NCBI RefSeq assembly: GCF_001975825.1
Contig: NZ_MTKN01000049.1
Location: 303-60,733, forward strand
Source: [Flexibacter] sp. ATCC 35208
GTDB taxonomy: Bacteria; Bacteroidota; Bacteroidia; Chitinophagales; Chitinophagaceae
DNA length: 60,431 bases
Reading direction: 5' to 3'
Made by a program: the position numbers and the translations under genes. The notes under the pieces were generated by a model. The model searched no databases and had not been told where the DNA came from. It worked only from the letters and a program-made list of their open reading frames with translations. Positions 56,692 through 60,431 of the stretch are shown here, one piece after another (positions within the stretch are counted from its first letter, which is position 1; each line of letters starts with the position of its first letter).

Positions 56692-57546
56692 TTAAAAGTC
56701 GGAACCTTGCTTGTAAGCAGCCGGAGACATACCGGTTTGGTTTTTGAAAAACTTACCAAAAGTAGACTGATCTGCAAAATGCAGCATGTCTGAAATCTGA
56801 GCAATATTCAGGGAAGGGCTCTGTAATAAAATCTTCGCTTCCAGGGTAACGGCTTCGGAGATCCAGTCACCCGCAGTTTTACCAGTGATCTCTCTCAGGG
56901 TTTCTGTGAGGTGTTTAGGGCTAATAAAGAGTTGCTCTGCATAAAACTTCAGACTCCGCTCTTTCATAGAATGTGTATTGACCAATCGCTTGAAATCCGC
57001 TACCAATAGTTGTCCTCTATTCAGGTTTGCGGTAGAAGCTGCTGTATAAATGGCGGCAATTTCATATAGCAAACTATTGATGAGGTTGCGGAGTACATCA
57101 TCTTTATAAGTTTGCTCCTCAAGGCATTTCTGTTGCAAAAACCGGATAGAATTAATGATCGGCTGCGGTGAAAGTAAATCTATTACCCCCTTAGCGCCCG
57201 CCCAGAAGAAACTGAATTTATCAGGATTCACATGATTATTAGTGGTAATAAAATCTCTTGTAAAGAAGATATCTGCCAGCTCATATTCAGGCGACATGTA
57301 TTTCCATTGTTTGATCACATGAGGAGCCAGAATAACCAGGTTTCCCGGCACCACCTGATAGGTATCGAGGTTGATGCTCACTTCCGCATGCCCATTTACA
57401 CATACCCCCAGTTTGTAAAAGTTACTACGGTAGGGCTGGTCGATGGCGATCTTTGGAATCTCCGGCTTTTGTCCGAGGAAGAAGACACCCTGCGCATCGT
57501 TGGTAGTCAGCTGGCCGAGTTGATATGTAGGAATGTGGTTGCTCAT
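56692..57546 (-). CDS. AraC-family transcriptional regulator
   Basis: 284 aa from ATG 57546; the frame extends upstream into the next gene's end. The N-terminal cupin-like part contains YKLGVCVNGHAEVSINLDT. The C-terminal double helix-turn-helix is FYAEQLFISPKHLTETLREI and AQISDMLHFADQSTFGKFFK, ending GMSPAAYKQ. It starts 10 nt from the end of another AraC gene on the same strand. Confidence 0.88.
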   Translation of the reverse strand: MSNHIPTYQLGQLTTNDAQGVFFLGQKPEIPKIAIDQPYRSNFYKLGVCVNGHAEVSINLDTYQVVPGNLVILAPHVIKQWKYMSPEYELADIFFTRDFITTNNHVNPDKFSFFWAGAKGVIDLLSPQPIINSIRFLQQKCLEEQTYKDDVLRNLINSLLYEIAAIYTAASTANLNRGQLLVADFKRLVNTHSMKERSLKFYAEQLFISPKHLTETLREITGKTAGDWISEAVTLEAKILLQSPSLNIAQISDMLHFADQSTFGKFFKNQTGMSPAAYKQGSDF

Positions 57547-57556
57547 TTGGGTAAAT

Positions 57557-58393
57557 TTACGCATTATTCTCCCATCCAACTGCCTCCCGATACACCAATG
57601 GCGACACCTCTGCATTATTCTTAAAAAACCTGCTAAAATAAAACTCATCATTAAACCCCAACTCAAATGCAATCCGCTTCACCGGCTTCGCAGTCATATA
57701 CAATTCCCGTTTCGCCTCCGTCATAATCCTCTCCGCAATCAGATGACCAAGGGTTCTGTTAAAATGCGTTTTGCTCAATTTATTCAACGCCTTCGGTGTA
57801 ATATTTAATAACCCTGCATAATACCCCGGACTATGTTCCTTTCTATAATATTGCTCAATCGCGTCCTTCAGTGATTGCAAAATAAAAGGTTCATTACCTA
57901 CAGGCGCCACCACTTCCTGCCTTTCCAACTTCATCCTGGATGCATTGATCAGGAAGATCTTCAAAAATGCCATCACCACCTCATACTGTGCCAATGCCGG
58001 TCGCGACATCTCCTGTTCTATCTGTCTCACAATATTCATCAAAGACGCCATTTCATCCACCTGCAATTGCATCAACGGTAGCGCATAGATATTATTAAAC
58101 AATACACCATTGCAAGCCACTTCCTCCTCATGTTGATAAATACAAAAAAAGTCAGGATGAAAATTGATCAACACACCTTCAATATCCCCTTTCACCTGAA
58201 AAGGCTGATACAACCCCAACGCCAACAACGTATTCTCCTGGAAAGTATATTCATACAGCTGTCCGCTTCCCTTTGTCACCAGCAGGATAGAATAATAATT
58301 ATATCCTTTCTGTTCCTGCAATAACGCCCCTTCTTCAAGGCGAGACACCCTGAAAGCCATATTACCCGTCCGCGAACTAACCAATGTATACAT
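57557..58393 (-). CDS. AraC-family transcriptional regulator
   Basis: 278 aa. The sensor part has GYNYYSILLVTKGSGQLYEY. The helix-turn-helix reads LLNITPKALNKLSKTHFNR and IAFELGFNDEFYFSRFFKN, ending VSPLVYRE. The C-terminus is 10 nt before the next AraC gene; the two may be co-transcribed. It is one of three AraC genes in 3.1 kb, with no metabolic enzyme gene between the first two. Confidence 0.88.
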   Translation of the reverse strand: MYTLVSSRTGNMAFRVSRLEEGALLQEQKGYNYYSILLVTKGSGQLYEYTFQENTLLALGLYQPFQVKGDIEGVLINFHPDFFCIYQHEEEVACNGVLFNNIYALPLMQLQVDEMASLMNIVRQIEQEMSRPALAQYEVVMAFLKIFLINASRMKLERQEVVAPVGNEPFILQSLKDAIEQYYRKEHSPGYYAGLLNITPKALNKLSKTHFNRTLGHLIAERIMTEAKRELYMTAKPVKRIAFELGFNDEFYFSRFFKNNAEVSPLVYREAVGWENNA

Positions 58394-58402
58394 ACACTAA
58401 AG

Positions 58403-58795
58403 TTAGAAAAGTTTACGCTCCGATGCTGCAATCGCCAAATCATTTATACTGGCAAATCGTCTTTGCATCAAACCGTTCTCATCAAACTCCCAATTCTCAT
58501 TGCCATAACTCCGGAACCATTGTCCCTGTGCATCATGCCATTCATATTCAAATCGTACCGCTATGCGGTTATCCATAAACGCCCACAATTCTTTCTTTAA
58601 TTTATAATCCAGTTCCCGTTCCCACTTGCGCTGCAAGAATGTTTTGACTGCTTCCCGCCCATTAATGAATTCATGCCGGTTACGCCATTCAGTATCCACG
58701 GTATAAGCTAAACTTATGCGTTCAGGATCTTTTGAATTCCAGGCGTCTTCTGCTTTCTGTACCTTTTGTAAGGCTGTTTCTAATGTAAATTTCAT
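58403..58795 (-). CDS. DUF1348/NTF2-like protein
   Basis: 130 aa from ATG 58795; the frame to 58858 adds no family residues. The DUF1348 pattern is KVQKAEDAWNSKDPERISLAY, TEWRNRHEFINGREAVKTFL and WFRSYGNENWEFDENGLMQ. The NTF2-like fold suggests a small-molecule-binding protein or enzyme. It is 9 nt from the upstream AraC gene's end on the same strand side and divergent from the next AraC gene. Confidence 0.87.
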   Translation of the reverse strand: MKFTLETALQKVQKAEDAWNSKDPERISLAYTVDTEWRNRHEFINGREAVKTFLQRKWERELDYKLKKELWAFMDNRIAVRFEYEWHDAQGQWFRSYGNENWEFDENGLMQRRFASINDLAIAASERKLF

Positions 58796-58917
58796 GATGC
58801 AAAGTTGCAACGATAACCATAACCAGTACATGGACAAATGGAATGAGTGCATGGACAATCCGGCCAGACCCGAAGCACTGGATGCAGAGAAAGAACAGGC
58901 GTTCTCTACGAATATTT

Positions 58918-58943
58918 AAGATAGAGGAAATTTCTCCTATCTT
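58918..58943. promoter_or_regulatory. 26-bp palindrome with -7-like box before the AraC gene
   Basis: Arms AAGATAG and CTATCTT with a partly symmetric AGGAAATTTCTC core. The right arm merges with TATCTTTA (58938-58945), a near -7 box, 7 nt from the AraC ATG (58953). Likely an operator in the divergent region. Confidence 0.5.
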
Positions 58944-58952
58944 TATCTCATC

Positions 58953-59726
58953 ATGCAACACATCCCCATCAGAACAAATACAAGTTTTAGCATCCGGGAT
59001 ATCAACGATTATATGTCCGGTCAGAATATGATTCAATCGCTCCACCGTCATGATTTCTACTATTTGTTAGTGCTGGAAAAAGGCGCAGGTACACATAGTA
59101 TTGACTTCACAGATTATACGATTACCGACCATTCCATCTTCCTCCTTCGCCCCGGCCAGGTGCATGCCATCCACCTACATTCCGGCAGCACAGGGTATCT
59201 ATTACAATTTAATCAAAGCTTCGATCCCAGTCCTTTATTGCACACTGCTGCACAGCAAAACTTTTATCAACTGGAAAACACACTTGCTATATGCACGCAA
59301 ATCTTTGAAGAATTTACCCATTCCAAAGAAAAATACGAAGATGTCATAAAATCATTACTACACATATTTTTCATCCATCTGCTTCGCACACAAAAACCCC
59401 TCACTGCCAATGATCAGTTACATACCTTACAGACGCTCATTGCAACTCATATCACCACACATAAACAGGTAGCAGATTACGCCGCCATGCTACACTTATC
59501 CGCATATCAACTCAACGCCATTACCAAATCAGCCCTCGGCAAGACATGCTCTGCCCTGATCAATGACCACATCATCCTCGAAGCCAAACGCCAACTTCTG
59601 GCCACGAAGAACCTTGTCAATGAAATCTCCTGGGCACTAGGCTACGAAGACGTTTCCTACTTTATTCGTTTCTTCAAAAAACACACAGGTCATACCCCCG
59701 AATCCTTCCGTCAAAACTTTAAATAG
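58953..59726 (+). CDS. AraC-family transcriptional regulator
   Basis: 257 aa. The cupin-like sensor has SLHRHDFYYLLVLEKGAGTH and LRPGQVHAIH; the C-terminal helix-turn-helix reads ADYAAMLHLSAYQLNAITKS and NEISWALGYEDVSYFIRFF, ending TGHTPESFR. It is divergent from the DUF1348-like gene, with a palindrome in between. The methyltransferase gene follows 61 nt later. Confidence 0.88.
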   Translation: MQHIPIRTNTSFSIRDINDYMSGQNMIQSLHRHDFYYLLVLEKGAGTHSIDFTDYTITDHSIFLLRPGQVHAIHLHSGSTGYLLQFNQSFDPSPLLHTAAQQNFYQLENTLAICTQIFEEFTHSKEKYEDVIKSLLHIFFIHLLRTQKPLTANDQLHTLQTLIATHITTHKQVADYAAMLHLSAYQLNAITKSALGKTCSALINDHIILEAKRQLLATKNLVNEISWALGYEDVSYFIRFFKKHTGHTPESFRQNFK

Positions 59727-59787
59727 ATCCGATACAATTTCATTTTTGTCCTATCAGTAAGCGCTCATCTGTGGATAATTTTGTGTT

Positions 59788-60408
59788 ATGACAAACGAGC
59801 AATACAAAACCAGATGGGATAACCGCTATCGTGAAACTGATTTCGCCTATGGCAAAACACCGAATCTATTCTTCAAAGAATGGTTAGATCGCCTTGAAAA
59901 AGGCAGCCTCCTCATGCCCGCAGATGGCGAAGGCAGAAATGGTGTATACGCAGCTGCAACAGGTTGGCAGGTAACCTCCACAGACCTGAGTCCGGAAGGG
60001 AAAATCAAAGCACTGCAACTAGCTGGTGAATTAAATACGAATCTTACTTACATCGTAGGCGATCTCGAAACTATCAAATTTGAGCCTGCATCATTTGATG
60101 CCATCGGTTTGATTTATGCACATTTTCTTCCTGAGAAAAAATCAATTTTACATCGTCAGTTAGATACCTATTTAAAACCTGGTGGCATTATCATCTTTGA
60201 AGCATTTAGTAAAAACCACAATGCGAATGCAGAGGTAGGAGGGCCTACAGAAATAGCATGGCTTTTCTCGGAAGAGGAGATAAAACAGGATTTTCCTGAT
60301 TATGAGATATTACTATTGAAAGAAGAAGTGGTAGGGTTGGAAGAAGGGAAGTATCATAATGGAGAGGGAACAGTAATAAGATTTGTAGGTAGGAAAAAAG
60401 CCGTCTAG
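59788..60408 (+). CDS. SAM-dependent methyltransferase (class I)
   Basis: 206 aa. It begins RWDNRYRETDFAYGKTPN; the SAM motif is LLMPADGEGRNGVYAA and the DFDAIGLIYAHFLP-type segment follows. Similar proteins are annotated as TehB-like or thiopurine methyltransferases. A TAATTTTG box (59776-59783) lies 4 nt before the ATG. It is cytosolic. The last 23 nt of the window contain no feature. Confidence 0.87.
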   Translation: MTNEQYKTRWDNRYRETDFAYGKTPNLFFKEWLDRLEKGSLLMPADGEGRNGVYAAATGWQVTSTDLSPEGKIKALQLAGELNTNLTYIVGDLETIKFEPASFDAIGLIYAHFLPEKKSILHRQLDTYLKPGGIIIFEAFSKNHNANAEVGGPTEIAWLFSEEEIKQDFPDYEILLLKEEVVGLEEGKYHNGEGTVIRFVGRKKAV

Positions 60409-60431
60409 CGATAGTATTTAATCCTTTGTGT

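Overview
The window looks like chromosomal DNA of a Bacteroidota bacterium, most likely a Chitinophaga-type Chitinophagaceae. The evidence is: two secreted polysaccharide-degrading enzymes (a PL9-type pectate lyase and a multidomain GH18 chitinase) that end in type IX secretion (Por) tails; many lipoproteins with Bacteroidota-style lipoboxes; almost no Shine-Dalgarno sequences; several promoters of the Bacteroidota form TTTG-N19/21-TAnnTTTG; and families largely seen in this phylum (DUF6520, DUF6526, HTTM, GlxA/AraC regulators). I saw no rRNA, tRNA, CRISPR array, transposase or phage module.

Layout. 1-6.4 kb: RhlE-type RNA helicase, small membrane proteins, an HTTM protein and lipoproteins. 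6.7-10.6 kb: a tightly packed six-gene operon for NAD+/ADP-ribose chemistry (NrtR-like Nudix-fold regulator, ADP-ribosylation/crystallin J1-like protein, NADAR protein, KptA/Tpt1 RNA 2'-phosphotransferase, ADP-ribosylglycohydrolase, PPP-type phosphatase), with a palindrome over its promoter and a terminator that contains the final stop codon. 10.6-14.6 kb: lipoprotein, DinB-like protein, secreted PL9 pectate lyase. 14.7-18.6 kb: three adjacent exported proteins (Tat-signal FAD amine oxidase, Tat-signal PLP aminotransferase, secreted Hint-domain protein), closed by a perfect 21-bp hairpin. 18.8-19.6 kb: an AT-rich two-gene islet. 20.7-23.2 kb: an EF-G paralogue with an internal 16-residue repeat and a leader of about 340 nt ending in an intrinsic terminator just before the start codon. 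23.2-36 kb: serpin-like lipoprotein, GlxA-type regulators, a secreted DJ-1/PfpI protein, redox enzymes, Crp and AraC regulators. 36-46 kb: chitinase, SerB-ACT fusion, HxlR/esterase pair, carbohydrate-binding lipoprotein, ArsR-SRPBCC pair, beta-helix polysaccharide-degrading protein. 46-60.4 kb: LOG protein, a third GlxA regulator, hydrolases, regulators (Crp, HxlR, AraC), methyltransferases and an MFS exporter.

The most striking genome-scale signal is not a gene. Many intergenic spaces carry private tandem arrays unrelated to one another, and at eight or more loci the unit is a diverged copy of the 3' end of the adjacent gene, including its stop codon in the same reading register (for example AIAV-stop, FQTAL-stop, LVVKQ-stop, REFLE-stop). 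One array instead reiterates a gene's promoter and start-codon region about 17 times. Two arrays lie inside coding sequences (EF-G insert, MFS C-terminus). Apart from the NAD/ADP-ribose operon, the Tat/Hint cluster and the EF-G attenuator, this is the main candidate for something undescribed.

All functional calls come from reading sequence motifs without database searches. Gene starts were moved to internal ATGs where the promoter, signal peptide or family N-terminus demanded it.
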